64,000 bases of DNA from an uncultured Bacteroidales bacterium (GCA_949289565.1 CASEOO010000016.1:1-64000), one strand, 5' to 3'. Positions 8,861 through 17,895 are shown, counted from the stretch's first letter. Notes: generated from the letters alone by a model not told the origin. Translations and numbers: made by a program.

Positions 8861-10207
8861 TCAAATTTCTATAAAATTTTCATGCTCTCCAAATTTCTGC
8901 ATAATCTCGGCCATACTGATAGACTCCTTTGGCCTCAGACGTACAGATGCTCTATTGTTCAGTATACATGAAATAAATTCTTGAATTTCATATCTTAGGC
9001 CGAAGCCATCCCACTTATAAAAAAATTTCTTGTTGTCATTGATATCTTCATATCTCAGCTCAAAATAATCTGTTTTCCACCAAGGAGCCGGGACATAAAC
9101 GTACCCTTTAGTTCCTGAAATAATAAGACTGCCCTCTGTTTTTACACCAATTCCGACCTTAAAAGAACAGACTGCCTTTGGATAACATAGAGTTCCTTTT
9201 GTATATATATCGACACCATTTCTCATACGACTGTAGAATCTGACACTCCTATACTCGCACCCCATCAATTTAATTATTGGAAGTAAAGGATAACTGCCGT
9301 TTTCGTACATTGCACCTCCTGCTTGTTTGGAATCTAATTCTCTCAGATTCTGATCCATCGGCATTAACTGTGAAAGCGAGGCCTCTATATCAACTATTTC
9401 GCCTATGACCCCACTTTTAATCATTACTATAAGATGATTAAATGCGGGACAATGCGCGGTCTTGTTCGCTTCCATCAGCACGACTCCATTGGATTGGGCG
9501 ATTGAATACAATTCTTTTGCATGATCTCCATTCAATACCATGGGTGTCTCGCACAAGACATGCTTTCCTGCATACAACGCTTGTTTTATATTTTCATAAT
9601 GAGACAAATGAGGCGTAGCGACATATACGGCATCTACTGCATCTAACAATTCTTCATAACTGCTGTAAATGCTGATATCAGGAAACTTTGAAATAAATTC
9701 ATTCGCCTTTTCATTATCAATATCGAATGCTGCGCTAACATTGATTCCATTGACTAATCCTGCTTCAGCAGGAAATCTATTTGCCATACGGCCGCATCCC
9801 GTGATTCCGACTTTGACAATTTCTGTAGATTGTTCACGTAACAATGTTGATGATATTCCCTCTGTGCGTGGCAAATAAATAACTTTACAGAATTCGTTAA
9901 GATAATCAAATTTACCTGTCCAATCAGATCCTATAGCAAAAATGTCTATATCATATTTTTGAATATCATCTATTTTTTGACCGATATAATCTTCTATTAC
10001 GATTTCATCCGCCAATCCTGACTGTCTCACAGCTTCTACTCTCTCCAAAACATTATTGCGGACATTTAATTTACCCCTGTCATTATCAAAGCTGTCACTA
10101 GTGACTCCCACTACTAGATAATCGCCCAATTCTCTAGCTCTTTTCAACAAGTTATAGTGTCCTTCATGAAACATATCGAATGTTCCATATGTTATCACTT
10201 TTATCAT
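8861..10207 (-). CDS. Fusion: TagD-like cytidylyltransferase + Gfo/Idh/MocA oxidoreductase
   Basis: A 448-residue two-domain enzyme. Residues 1-~130 form a nucleotidyltransferase with the HxGH motif (H14-E-G-H17, in YGTFDMFHEGHYNLL) and the ISSTLLR motif at 118-124, as in glycerol-3-phosphate cytidylyltransferase. Residues ~131-448 form a Gfo/Idh/MocA dehydrogenase with the Rossmann loop GITGCGRMA (134-142), the CETPMV segment equivalent to the EKP motif (lysine replaced by threonine), and EANKTAHCP further on. The fusion would couple NAD(P)-dependent oxidation or reduction of a small polyol or keto compound to activation with CTP, presumably supplying a CDP-linked non-sugar substituent to the capsule. 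Product identity is inference. It is followed after 23 bases by an aminotransferase, which may act on the same substrate. Confidence 0.85.
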   Translation of the reverse strand: MIKVITYGTFDMFHEGHYNLLKRARELGDYLVVGVTSDSFDNDRGKLNVRNNVLERVEAVRQSGLADEIVIEDYIGQKIDDIQKYDIDIFAIGSDWTGKFDYLNEFCKVIYLPRTEGISSTLLREQSTEIVKVGITGCGRMANRFPAEAGLVNGINVSAAFDIDNEKANEFISKFPDISIYSSYEELLDAVDAVYVATPHLSHYENIKQALYAGKHVLCETPMVLNGDHAKELYSIAQSNGVVLMEANKTAHCPAFNHLIVMIKSGVIGEIVDIEASLSQLMPMDQNLRELDSKQAGGAMYENGSYPLLPIIKLMGCEYRSVRFYSRMRNGVDIYTKGTLCYPKAVCSFKVGIGVKTEGSLIISGTKGYVYVPAPWWKTDYFELRYEDINDNKKFFYKWDGFGLRYEIQEFISCILNNRASVRLRPKESISMAEIMQKFGEHENFIEI

Positions 10208-10283
10208 CTCTATAAATAATATGGAATTATATCTGTTTCGGCAATTTTCTGTAATACATCAATATATCCGAATATTATTCAAT

Positions 10284-11726
10284 TCAATTTTTTCTGAACA
10301 TTATAATATTATATAGTGTTTTCAAAAGATTCCTAGTAAAAATAAATGAGCTAATCATATATATAATAATTCCTGACAGAATCCCTGACACAAGTTGAAA
10401 CCATAGATTGTGAAACACATTAGAAACAACATACACCAATATCCCCATAATAAATGTCTGAATTAGAATTGGGAACAAATTCGTTATTATTTTTACAAAT
10501 GTTATTCTAGGCAAAATCTGTTTAATATAGTATGATACTATTAACAAATCTGCTATAGAATACAGAACTAGGCCAATGCACATAGCTTTCAAACCAAAAG
10601 GAATTGATAAAAACAATATAGCAAAAGCCACTATCTTTTTTATGATTTCTGATCTAAGCGATAAATCGCTTCTATGTTTAGCATTAAGCAAGTCCCATGA
10701 CAATCTCATAATAGGATTCCACATATAGGCAACGCACATAATCCGAAGATAAGGAATTGAAGATACCCATTTATCTGTCAGGACAAGCTTAATCAATGGA
10801 TCTGCGACAGCGGCAAGTCCTATCATCATTGGGAAAAAGACAAATGCTGTTAGTTTTATGAATTGAAAAAAACTATTCTCTAGACGCATATTGTCATCCT
10901 GCATCCTGCATTCAATGGGATAGGTTACTCTAGTCAAAATCGTAGTTACGCTCGTTGACGGCGTCTGCGTGATAGTAGCAGCCATATTGAAATGCCCTAA
11001 ATCCGATGAAGAATATGCTTTACCTATAACTAATGAATACATATTGGTATAAAGCGTATGAAGCAACCCTCCAATCAATAACTTCGAACCAAAACTAAAT
11101 AATTCTTTAAAAGACTGGATAGAGAAAACCAGACTTGGCAACCATTTGGCTGAAATCCATAGTAATATTGTGCTAATTCCATTATTCAGAAGTCCCTGGG
11201 CCACAAGAGCCCATACACCAAAGCCAGAATATGCCATCCAGACAGCAACAATGCCACTAAGAATTACCGATACTAAAGATATAATAGCTTGCTTCCTAAA
11301 ATCTAGATCTATAGTCAGTTTTGCCCTTTGGACTGTAGAAAATGCTGATATCACAAAATTCAAAGCAACCCATATGGCGATATTTTCCAATTCTGGCAAA
11401 TTATAAAACGATGCGATATACGGAGAGATAAAATAAAAAATTATGTAAATGACCGCCGCAACTCCAATATTAAAATAAAATACGGTTGAATAATCAACAT
11501 CTGTTCTGCCTTGCTTCTGAATTAATGCATTCGAAAAACCTGAATCTACAAAACTCTGTGCTATAGCCATAAATATACTTAGCATAGCGATCATTCCATA
11601 GTCAGAAGGCAGAAGTTGTCGTGCTATTACTAATGATAGAATAAATTGAATCCCTTGAACTGAGAATCTCTCTATTCCACTCCATATTACGCCTTTAATT
11701 GCAGAGTCCTTTAAAGAGTCCGACAT
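10284..11726 (-). CDS. wzx: Wzx-type polysaccharide flippase (MOP superfamily)
   Basis: A 480-residue polytopic membrane protein with about 12-14 hydrophobic segments. The N-terminus (GVIWSGIERFSVQGIQFILSL, then ARQLLPSDYGM) is typical of WzxC/RfbX-like flippases, which move the undecaprenyl-pyrophosphate-linked repeat unit to the periplasmic leaflet for Wzy. It is the first gene of the AT-rich cassette: composition changes abruptly between its start and the end of rfbA, 40 bases upstream in transcription order. Confidence 0.9.
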   Translation of the reverse strand: MSDSLKDSAIKGVIWSGIERFSVQGIQFILSLVIARQLLPSDYGMIAMLSIFMAIAQSFVDSGFSNALIQKQGRTDVDYSTVFYFNIGVAAVIYIIFYFISPYIASFYNLPELENIAIWVALNFVISAFSTVQRAKLTIDLDFRKQAIISLVSVILSGIVAVWMAYSGFGVWALVAQGLLNNGISTILLWISAKWLPSLVFSIQSFKELFSFGSKLLIGGLLHTLYTNMYSLVIGKAYSSSDLGHFNMAATITQTPSTSVTTILTRVTYPIECRMQDDNMRLENSFFQFIKLTAFVFFPMMIGLAAVADPLIKLVLTDKWVSSIPYLRIMCVAYMWNPIMRLSWDLLNAKHRSDLSLRSEIIKKIVAFAILFLSIPFGLKAMCIGLVLYSIADLLIVSYYIKQILPRITFVKIITNLFPILIQTFIMGILVYVVSNVFHNLWFQLVSGILSGIIIYMISSFIFTRNLLKTLYNIIMFRKN

Positions 11727-11766
11727 GAAACAGGGAAATTTTTAAATTCAGCAACAAAAATAATTA

Positions 11767-12642
11767 TTATTCTCCCGCCACCTTCATCAAATATTGCCCG
11801 TAAGGGTTCTTGAGCATTGGCTGGGCGAGAGCCCGCATCTGGTCAGCGGATATCCAGCCTTTAGTGTAGGCGATTTCTTCGAGGCAGGCGATTTTCAGGC
11901 CCTGGCGCTTCTCGATGACTTCGACATAGGTGCTGGCTTCGGCGAGAGAATCGTGGGTGCCGGTGTCGAGCCATGCGAAGCCTCTCTCCAAGGTCTGGAC
12001 TTTCAGCTGCCCGTCCTGCAGGAATCGCTGGTTCACTGATGTGATTTCAAGCTCGCCTCGTGCAGATGGCGCGATGTTCTTTGCTATGTCCACAACTCTG
12101 TTCGGGTAGAAATACAGACCTACCACAGCATAGTTGGACTTAGGCTTTGCCGGTTTTTCCTCTATGGAAAGGCAGTGGCCCTCAGAATCGAATTCTGCCA
12201 CGCCGTATCTCTCTGGATCGTTCACCCAGTAACCGAAAACTGTGGCATCGCCATCATTCTCAGCAGAACGCACGGCTTCGGAAAGCATCCGGTGGAATCC
12301 GTTCCCATGAAAAATATTGTCCCCCAGAACCAGGCAGACAGCATCGTCTCCGATAAATTCCTCACCGATGAGAAACGCCTGTGCCAGACCGTCAGGTGAA
12401 GGCTGCTCAGCATACTCGAACTTCACTCCGAAGTCGCCTCCATCGCCTAAAAGGCGTTTAAAGCCAGGCAAGTCTGCCGGTGTAGAGATGATAAGAATTT
12501 CCCTGATATCGGCCATCATCAGAACTGATATCGGATAATATATCATCGGCTTGTCGAAAACAGGCAAGAGCTGTTTGCTGACACCTTTCGTGATAGGATA
12601 CAGCCTGGTGCCTGAGCCTCCGGCCAATACGATTCCTTTCAT
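11767..12642 (-). CDS. rfbA: Glucose-1-phosphate thymidylyltransferase
   Basis: A 291-residue Rml[17 protein letters not shown] is the nucleotide-binding signature at the N-terminus, [17 protein letters not shown] follows, and [12 protein letters not shown] and [12 protein letters not shown] are diagnostic of the short, feedback-regulated RmlA type. It makes dTDP-glucose from glucose-1-phosphate and dTTP. No rfbB, C or D is present beside it, so dTDP-glucose must be converted elsewhere or the gene is a locus remnant. Composition is host-like and sharply different from the flippase next to it. Its ATG directly follows the stop of the WecA-like gene. Confidence 0.96.
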   Translation of the reverse strand: MKGIVLAGGSGTRLYPITKGVSKQLLPVFDKPMIYYPISVLMMADIREILIISTPADLPGFKRLLGDGGDFGVKFEYAEQPSPDGLAQAFLIGEEFIGDDAVCLVLGDNIFHGNGFHRMLSEAVRSAENDGDATVFGYWVNDPERYGVAEFDSEGHCLSIEEKPAKPKSNYAVVGLYFYPNRVVDIAKNIAPSARGELEITSVNQRFLQDGQLKVQTLERGFAWLDTGTHDSLAEASTYVEVIEKRQGLKIACLEEIAYTKGWISADQMRALAQPMLKNPYGQYLMKVAGE

Positions 12643-13812
12643 TTATTCCATGTAGTTATTTGCACATTCAGCGTGGCGCGACTGCAGGACACGTATCCTG
12701 CGGCTGATGACAACATGCATTATAGTCCATGCCGCGATGTCAGCCGCGAGGATGATGTTTATGTTCACATGGCCTGCCATAAGTATGTTCACAAGGAAGA
12801 ATATCAGCGAAATGCCGATAATCAAATGCCTGGTCTGGCCTATGGTGAGCCCCACAGCCAGAAACTTGTGGTGAATATGGCATCTGTCCGGCTCGAACGG
12901 GCTTCTTCTGTGCAAAAGCCTGTGGCAGAAAAGCCTCAGAACATCCAGGACAGGCACTATAAGCACCGCAAAAGCATATACAAAACCGAACTCCGGATCA
13001 GCGTTCAATTCAGGATGCCTGCCGGCAAATATAGCGGCCTTGATAGCAAACGCCGCCACTATATATCCCATGGTCAGAGAGCCGGCATCTCCCATAAATA
13101 TCTTCGTCCGGTTCTCGGATGTGCCGTAAACATTGTAAATATAGAAAGGCAGAAGGACACCGAGAGTGGCCACGGCAATGACAGCAAAGTGGAAAAGTCC
13201 GGCCCATATAAAGAGCACAGCGAATACGGTGGTCATCATTATGCACAGGCCCGAGGCAAGTCCGTCTATGCCGTCTATCAAGTTGATGGCATTTATAATC
13301 AGCACCACCAGCACGACAGAAAATGGTATGCCGATGGCCGGATGAAGCTGATGTATGCCAAATATCCCATGCAGATCATCTATCCACAGCCCAGAAGAGC
13401 ACAGAAGGAATGCCGCCACTATCTGTATCGGGAACTTGACCCTGTACGAGAGCCCCTCCAGGTCATCTGCCACCCCTGCCATATACAGGAAGAGAGCCCC
13501 GGCGGCGCCGAACAGTATCTCCGCCCTGGTGCTTGGAGGCAAAGGGATATCCATCAGGAAGCCGAATGCCAGAAAGACTGCGATCATGATGCCTGGAAGG
13601 AATGTGAATCCGCCCAGGCGAGGCACCTGCCCGTGATGCACCTTCCTGTAGTCAGGCACATCGAAAAGCTGTTTTTTAAAAGCTATCCTGATGACTTCAG
13701 GCAGTGCCACCACTGTCAGCAACACGCTAATGAAAAAAGTCACCGGAAGCACTGTCAGCACTAAATCCAGATTCATGCTTTCTAAAATTTGTGTAAACCA
13801 TTTTTCTATCAT
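12643..13812 (-). CDS. WecA/MraY-family undecaprenyl-phosphate sugar-1-phosphate transferase
   Basis: A 389-residue integral membrane enzyme with about ten membrane segments that attaches the first sugar-1-phosphate (GlcNAc-1-P type) to undecaprenyl phosphate and so starts each repeat unit. Visible family landmarks in order: GVADDLEGLSYRVKF (the DDxxD magnesium site), NAINLIDGIDGLASG, FMGDAGSLTMG, and the cytoplasmic RCHIHHKF loop carrying the WecA-type HIHH motif. It precedes rfbA with no gap and follows upxY after 157 bases. The sugar substrate is not certain. Confidence 0.92.
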   Translation of the reverse strand: MIEKWFTQILESMNLDLVLTVLPVTFFISVLLTVVALPEVIRIAFKKQLFDVPDYRKVHHGQVPRLGGFTFLPGIMIAVFLAFGFLMDIPLPPSTRAEILFGAAGALFLYMAGVADDLEGLSYRVKFPIQIVAAFLLCSSGLWIDDLHGIFGIHQLHPAIGIPFSVVLVVLIINAINLIDGIDGLASGLCIMMTTVFAVLFIWAGLFHFAVIAVATLGVLLPFYIYNVYGTSENRTKIFMGDAGSLTMGYIVAAFAIKAAIFAGRHPELNADPEFGFVYAFAVLIVPVLDVLRLFCHRLLHRRSPFEPDRCHIHHKFLAVGLTIGQTRHLIIGISLIFFLVNILMAGHVNINIILAADIAAWTIMHVVISRRIRVLQSRHAECANNYME

Positions 13813-13858
13813 AACACTGCATTTAACACTATTTCCATCAATATATAACTCAGGGTCA

Positions 13859-13876
13859 CTCGGACAATTGTCTGAG
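13859..13876. promoter_or_regulatory. 18-bp near-perfect palindrome in the upxY-wecA spacer
   Basis: CTCGGACAATTGTCTGAG: a perfect 10-bp core GACAATTGTC flanked by CTC and GAG, with one mismatched pair between. It lies in the only sizeable gap (13813-13969) of the promoter-proximal capsule genes. It is not followed by a T-run in either direction, so it is not an obvious terminator. An operator or an RNA element read by UpxY are both possible. Confidence 0.4.
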
Positions 13877-13969
13877 CGGACTACTCAAATATGCTTCACC
13901 AGCCGAAGCCGTCTTTTCTGCGCTATCCAGCAGCAAAATCGAACCGAGCATAGATATTTAATTTATCTG

Positions 13970-14581
13970 TTAGTCTAAGCTTTTTTCCTTTTCCGTCGCT
14001 ATCACTTCCAGATCTGTATCCGGGATATAGCTTGTAGCCACTGCAAGCATGCCAGGAAGCTCCACCATCACTCTGCGCGAGCGCTTCACTCTCACCACCG
14101 TTCCTTCCACCCCTTCAAAAGGCCCTGATTTCACCCTCACTCTCTGTCCGGCCCTGAGTTTTGAACTCACTTCGAGGAGATATACTATGTCCTCGTACCT
14201 GGTCTCCGACACCTTGATGAAATCATCCATGGCCTTGTCCGGCACTATCGCCGGCTTCCTCGTCGTCCGCTCCCAAATGAAACTTACACATGCCTTCAAA
14301 CCTCTGTCGCTGAATATGGACTCGAGCATCTTCCTGTTTCCTCTGGCGAAGCAGAGATTGTTCACAGCCGGCACAGTCTTTCTGATTTTTTCTCCATGCC
14401 GTGTTTCAGTCTTCACTGTCATGGGAATGAAGCATTCCACCCCGTCCTTTTCCAGTACAGACTTCACTTTCAGCTCCCTCGAGTATGTCACTCTCAGAGG
14501 ATACCATCTGAGCTTAGGAGCGCCGTTTGGCTTCGGAACTGTATCCGTACCCGTATCCATAGCCGTATCTGCCGTATCCAT
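13970..14581 (-). CDS. upxY: UpxY-type transcription antiterminator (NusG paralogue)
   Basis: A ~200-residue NusG-like protein: an NGN domain beginning LRWYPLRVTYSRELK and a C-terminal KOW motif (VRVKSGPFEGVEGTVVRVKR) near residues 150-170. UpxY proteins act in cis on Bacteroides capsule operons, helping RNA polymerase read through the 5' leader. Here the gene is third rather than first. Its 5' end overlaps wzc by up to 68 bases: the tandem repeat encoding the tyrosine tail of Wzc in one frame encodes the MDT/GTDT-rich leader of UpxY in another. The true start may be the ATG at 14581 or the one at 14560; the domain begins only at about residue 25, so neither is excluded. Confidence 0.85.
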   Translation of the reverse strand: MDTADTAMDTGTDTVPKPNGAPKLRWYPLRVTYSRELKVKSVLEKDGVECFIPMTVKTETRHGEKIRKTVPAVNNLCFARGNRKMLESIFSDRGLKACVSFIWERTTRKPAIVPDKAMDDFIKVSETRYEDIVYLLEVSSKLRAGQRVRVKSGPFEGVEGTVVRVKRSRRVMVELPGMLAVATSYIPDTDLEVIATEKEKSLD

Positions 14582-16925
14582 ATTTTCTGTTCTGCTCTAC
14601 TCCGTTCAGAACGACAGTCATCCTCGGATAAAGGCCGCCTTTTGCGATTTCCTCCACCATAGGAAGAGCACGCTTGTCCATCAGTCCGGCACGCATCACG
14701 AAGATAGTCAGGTCTGCCTCTCTCGCTATAATGGAAGTATCTGCCACTATGTCTATAGGAGGACAGTCGAGAAATACATAGTCATATTTCTTTCTGAGCT
14801 CGTCTATCAGTTTCTTGAATCTGTCAGACACCAGGAGTTCCGACGGATTAGGCGGAAGCGTGCCGGCAGGTATCACATCCATATTTTCTGCCAGATTCAC
14901 TGTGATGCGGTCTAAACTGTCTTCGTTTCCAGAAAGGTACATGGAAATGCCTTCTCTTTTCAAGTTAAGAGTCTTGCTCATCGTTCCCTTTCTGAGGTCA
15001 AGATCCAGCAGGACAGCTTTTGTTCCTTTTATAGCCAGCGAGGCGGCGAGATTCATCGTTATGAAAGTCTTTCCGCTGCCAGGATTGAAGGACGACACCA
15101 GTATCACTTTTGTGCCTGAATCTTTTCCAGCCATGAAATCCAGGTTCGTTCTCATCATGCGGAATGCCTCGTTCATGACATCTCTCTTCCCTTTTTCTAC
15201 CACAATGCCGGCACTGACAGCATTCTCGAATTTTGCTCTTCTTAAAGCAGGAAGAAGCGCCCTCCACCTTCTGGAGCCTGGTATCTGAGGTATTTCAGCC
15301 AGGAATGAAACTGAAAGTCTGCCGACATCATACCTGTTCCTCACAGTATTGTCTGCTCTTCGTATTACGAACACTGCCACAAAAGGCAGGCAGAGGCCAA
15401 GTATCATCGCGGCCAGCATGACTAGCGCAGAATTAGGCTCAGAAGGTGCATTCGACCCGTTTGGGGTAACTATCAGTCTGGTATTGCCTACATTCATCAG
15501 GGCGGCTATGTCATTTTCCTCCCTCTTCTGAAGCAGGTACAGGTACAGCGACTGCTTCACATGCTGCTGTCTTTCGATGGAAAGCAGCTCCATCTCCTGG
15601 CCTGAGCTGGACGCCATTCCCGACTTGATTTTATTTTCCTCATTCTCTATCTGGGACATCTGCATATGCAGAGTGCTGATAAGATTGTCTATGGAACGGA
15701 GGATAGCTGACTTGATGGCATCGAGCGCCATGGTCATATCCTCTATCAGGGGATTGCTTTCGCTGCTGTTCAGAACCAGCTTCTCTCTTTCAAGGAACAT
15801 CTGGTTATATTCTGCTATCTGGTTTTCCACGCTCGTATTCGATATTCCAGAATTTGAAGGCAGAAGAGAACGGGCATTTTGGGGATCGTTCAGATAGTCC
15901 CGGATGTAGCCGGCTATAGCCAACTGGTTCGACACTTCAAAATTTTTAGCCGAATAAACACCAAGCTCGTCCAGATATGACTGGCCCAGAGCCTGGATAT
16001 CAGTCAGATTGTGAGTCTCTTTATAGTTTTTAAGATCAGTCTCGATGCTGGACAGTTCTTTTTCTATGATCTTGATTCTGTCGCTTATAAATTCAGAAGT
16101 GCTTCTTGCCGCCCTGTTCTTGTCCTGAATCCATTCTTCATTGTAGATATCCACCAGTGAATTCAGCACCCTTTCAGCCCTGGCAGGAAAATGGTCAGTA
16201 AGTGTCAAGGCCAAGACTGTGGAATTCTTGCCGGTGACTGTCACGACCAAATTCGATGCATAATATTTTGCCCGGCTTCGAGGACATGCCCATGATATGT
16301 ACAAATCTCTGTCCCAGTCATCTATGTTCAAGGTAGGGTCTATCCTCAGTGTTCCTGCAGGAGTTTCGACCGGCTCTGACAGACGGCCTTCCACGCTTTG
16401 CTTGCCGACTGCTTCAGGGCCTATAACAAAACGGTCAAGCACAAAAGTATCCTCGCCTGTTTTCCTCATCCTGAAAGAAAATGAAGTCGATACCAATGAA
16501 TCAATCAATGCCATCTCCACAGGCGTGGACTTGTACAGGCTTACCCTGCGAAGCCACTGCTTTTCGACATATCTGGTCTCAAGGGAAAGCCTTTTCACCA
16601 CTTTTTCCATCAAATCCGGCGATGCGAAAGCTTCAGCCTCATTGTTCGCATTTGAACTGAATGAATCAGAGCCGGAAGCTCCCGCCATAGTGATCAGGTC
16701 CGACATCACGTTCGACTGTACGTCTTCATTTATGATTATCTTGGCTATCCGGACATATTTGGCTGGGGTCACATAAAGGTAAAGCGCCGCCAGCAGCAGG
16801 CACACTATGACGGAAAAGACATACCACCATTTATATCCCCACACCATGTTCCACATATCCGACAGTGTCAGCGGACTATTCTCCTGAGGTCTCTGAGGCA
16901 TATTGCCAATTTCATTCATTGCCAT
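14514..16925 (-). CDS. wzc: Wzc-type chain-length determinant and BY-kinase
   Basis: An 803-residue inner-membrane co-polymerase fused to a bacterial tyrosine kinase. It has an N-terminal Wzz domain with membrane segment 1 near residues 35-52, a long periplasmic coiled-coil region, a GNxR element (NVGNTRLIVTPN) near residue 480, a second membrane segment, and a cytoplasmic kinase with Walker A (NPGSGKT, ~610-616), Walker A' (LLDLDLRKG, ~637-645) and Walker B (VFLDCPP, ~716-722). The C-terminus is a tyrosine cluster (seven Tyr alternating with Gly), the autophosphorylated tail that controls oligomerisation and chain length. It follows wza after 7 bases. Confidence 0.95.
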   Translation of the reverse strand: MAMNEIGNMPQRPQENSPLTLSDMWNMVWGYKWWYVFSVIVCLLLAALYLYVTPAKYVRIAKIIINEDVQSNVMSDLITMAGASGSDSFSSNANNEAEAFASPDLMEKVVKRLSLETRYVEKQWLRRVSLYKSTPVEMALIDSLVSTSFSFRMRKTGEDTFVLDRFVIGPEAVGKQSVEGRLSEPVETPAGTLRIDPTLNIDDWDRDLYISWACPRSRAKYYASNLVVTVTGKNSTVLALTLTDHFPARAERVLNSLVDIYNEEWIQDKNRAARSTSEFISDRIKIIEKELSSIETDLKNYKETHNLTDIQALGQSYLDELGVYSAKNFEVSNQLAIAGYIRDYLNDPQNARSLLPSNSGISNTSVENQIAEYNQMFLEREKLVLNSSESNPLIEDMTMALDAIKSAILRSIDNLISTLHMQMSQIENEENKIKSGMASSSGQEMELLSIERQQHVKQSLYLYLLQKREENDIAALMNVGNTRLIVTPNGSNAPSEPNSALVMLAAMILGLCLPFVAVFVIRRADNTVRNRYDVGRLSVSFLAEIPQIPGSRRWRALLPALRRAKFENAVSAGIVVEKGKRDVMNEAFRMMRTNLDFMAGKDSGTKVILVSSFNPGSGKTFITMNLAASLAIKGTKAVLLDLDLRKGTMSKTLNLKREGISMYLSGNEDSLDRITVNLAENMDVIPAGTLPPNPSELLVSDRFKKLIDELRKKYDYVFLDCPPIDIVADTSIIAREADLTIFVMRAGLMDKRALPMVEEIAKGGLYPRMTVVLNGVEQNRKYGYGRYGYGYGYGYSSEAKRRS

Positions 16926-16932
16926 AAGGTCA

Positions 16933-17760
16933 TTAGTTAATCAGGTTCACTATCAGCACTGCCAGGGATGTCAGGAAAGAACCTATGCTCACCCACAGAC
17001 TTACAGACTTGATATTGTTCTCGTTTATGGTGGACTGGCCTGCACGCACCTTGTTCGGCTCGACATAAACTATGTCATTCTGCTGAAGGTAGTATGCCGG
17101 CGATTCGAAAAGAGACGCAGAGCGGAGGTCCACCTGGTATATTATGCGCTCATCCCCCTGCTCACGGATGACGGAAACATTGTCCCTGCGTCCGAATATT
17201 GTGAGGTCGCGGGCCAGGCTCAGAGCCTGAAGCAATGTGATTTTATCACCTTCGATATTGTATGTACCCGGAGATGTCACCTCCCCCATCACCGATATCT
17301 TGAAATTCATGAATTCGACGGTGACCACAGGATCTTTAATATAATTTCCGTCTATGATTCTGGATTTGATTTCTTTAGCCAGCTCCCATCTGGTAAGTCC
17401 TGCGGCATGCACCAGGCCAAGAACCGGGAAGTCTATGTTCCCGTCATTGTCCACCACATATCCCAGAAGCCTCTGCGAACCGCCATTGGCGACTACTTCC
17501 GAGCCGGCCTGATATGATATCACAGGGAGATTGAACATCATCGCCAGCTCCGGATTCCGGCTGGAGACCACTATGGATATCATGTCCTTCGGCTGGATGA
17601 GGATGCCCTTGTTTATGGCAATCCTTTCCTCCCGGTCAGGAACTACATCCTGCAGATAGTTTATCTTCTTGTATGTATTGCACGAAGTGACAGCCATGGC
17701 CAGAACTGCGAGAGCCCACATCATTTTCACACGAGAAAGCCTCGTTATCGTATTCAGCAT
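16933..17760 (-). CDS. wza: Wza-type polysaccharide export lipoprotein
   Basis: A 275-residue outer-membrane export protein of the Poly_export family. The signal peptide ends in the lipobox VTSC (cysteine near residue 28), followed by the export domain and SLBB-like repeats (FPVLGLVHAAGLT, ISVMGEVTSPGTYNIEG). The last ~20 residues are hydrophobic (SIGSFLTSLAVLIVNLIN), as in Bacteroidetes Wza proteins. It is the first gene of the capsule operon, with a Bacteroidetes-type promoter immediately upstream, and with Wzc it forms the trans-envelope export machine. Confidence 0.94.
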   Translation of the reverse strand: MLNTITRLSRVKMMWALAVLAMAVTSCNTYKKINYLQDVVPDREERIAINKGILIQPKDMISIVVSSRNPELAMMFNLPVISYQAGSEVVANGGSQRLLGYVVDNDGNIDFPVLGLVHAAGLTRWELAKEIKSRIIDGNYIKDPVVTVEFMNFKISVMGEVTSPGTYNIEGDKITLLQALSLARDLTIFGRRDNVSVIREQGDERIIYQVDLRSASLFESPAYYLQQNDIVYVEPNKVRAGQSTINENNIKSVSLWVSIGSFLTSLAVLIVNLIN

Positions 17761-17783
17761 AATATCTTCTTTTCAAAATTTTA

Positions 17784-17816
17784 GCAAAAATACGTATTTA
17801 TACTTATCAAAACAAG
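17784..17816 (-). promoter_or_regulatory. Capsule operon promoter (Bacteroidetes -33/-7)
   Basis: On the minus strand CTTG (17813-17816; one mismatch to TTTG), a 20-base spacer and TATTTTTGC (17784-17792), a full match to TAnnTTTG. Predicted transcription start is near 17777, leaving a leader of only about 17 bases before wza. No invertible-promoter inverted repeats are evident around it. Confidence 0.65.
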
Positions 17817-17854
17817 GATTTATCCTGAAACTTGACCATGAGCCGGAATATGGC

Positions 17855-17885
17855 TTTGGAGATGAAAATAATTGATTTAAATTTG
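17855..17885 (+). promoter_or_regulatory. Promoter of the nucleotidyltransferase gene (Bacteroidetes -33/-7)
   Basis: TTTG at 17855-17858, a 19-base spacer, and TAAATTTG at 17878-17885: a perfect consensus. It is divergent from the capsule promoter about 40 bases away. The predicted start near 17891 places the C9 tract at about +5 to +14 of the transcript. Confidence 0.75.
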
Positions 17886-17895
17886 TAGAAGATTA

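Noticed and set aside
12673-13764. Long open frame antisense to the WecA-like gene (363 codons)
   Set aside because: It mirrors the codon bias of the real gene, has no recognisable domain, and would overlap an unambiguous membrane enzyme.
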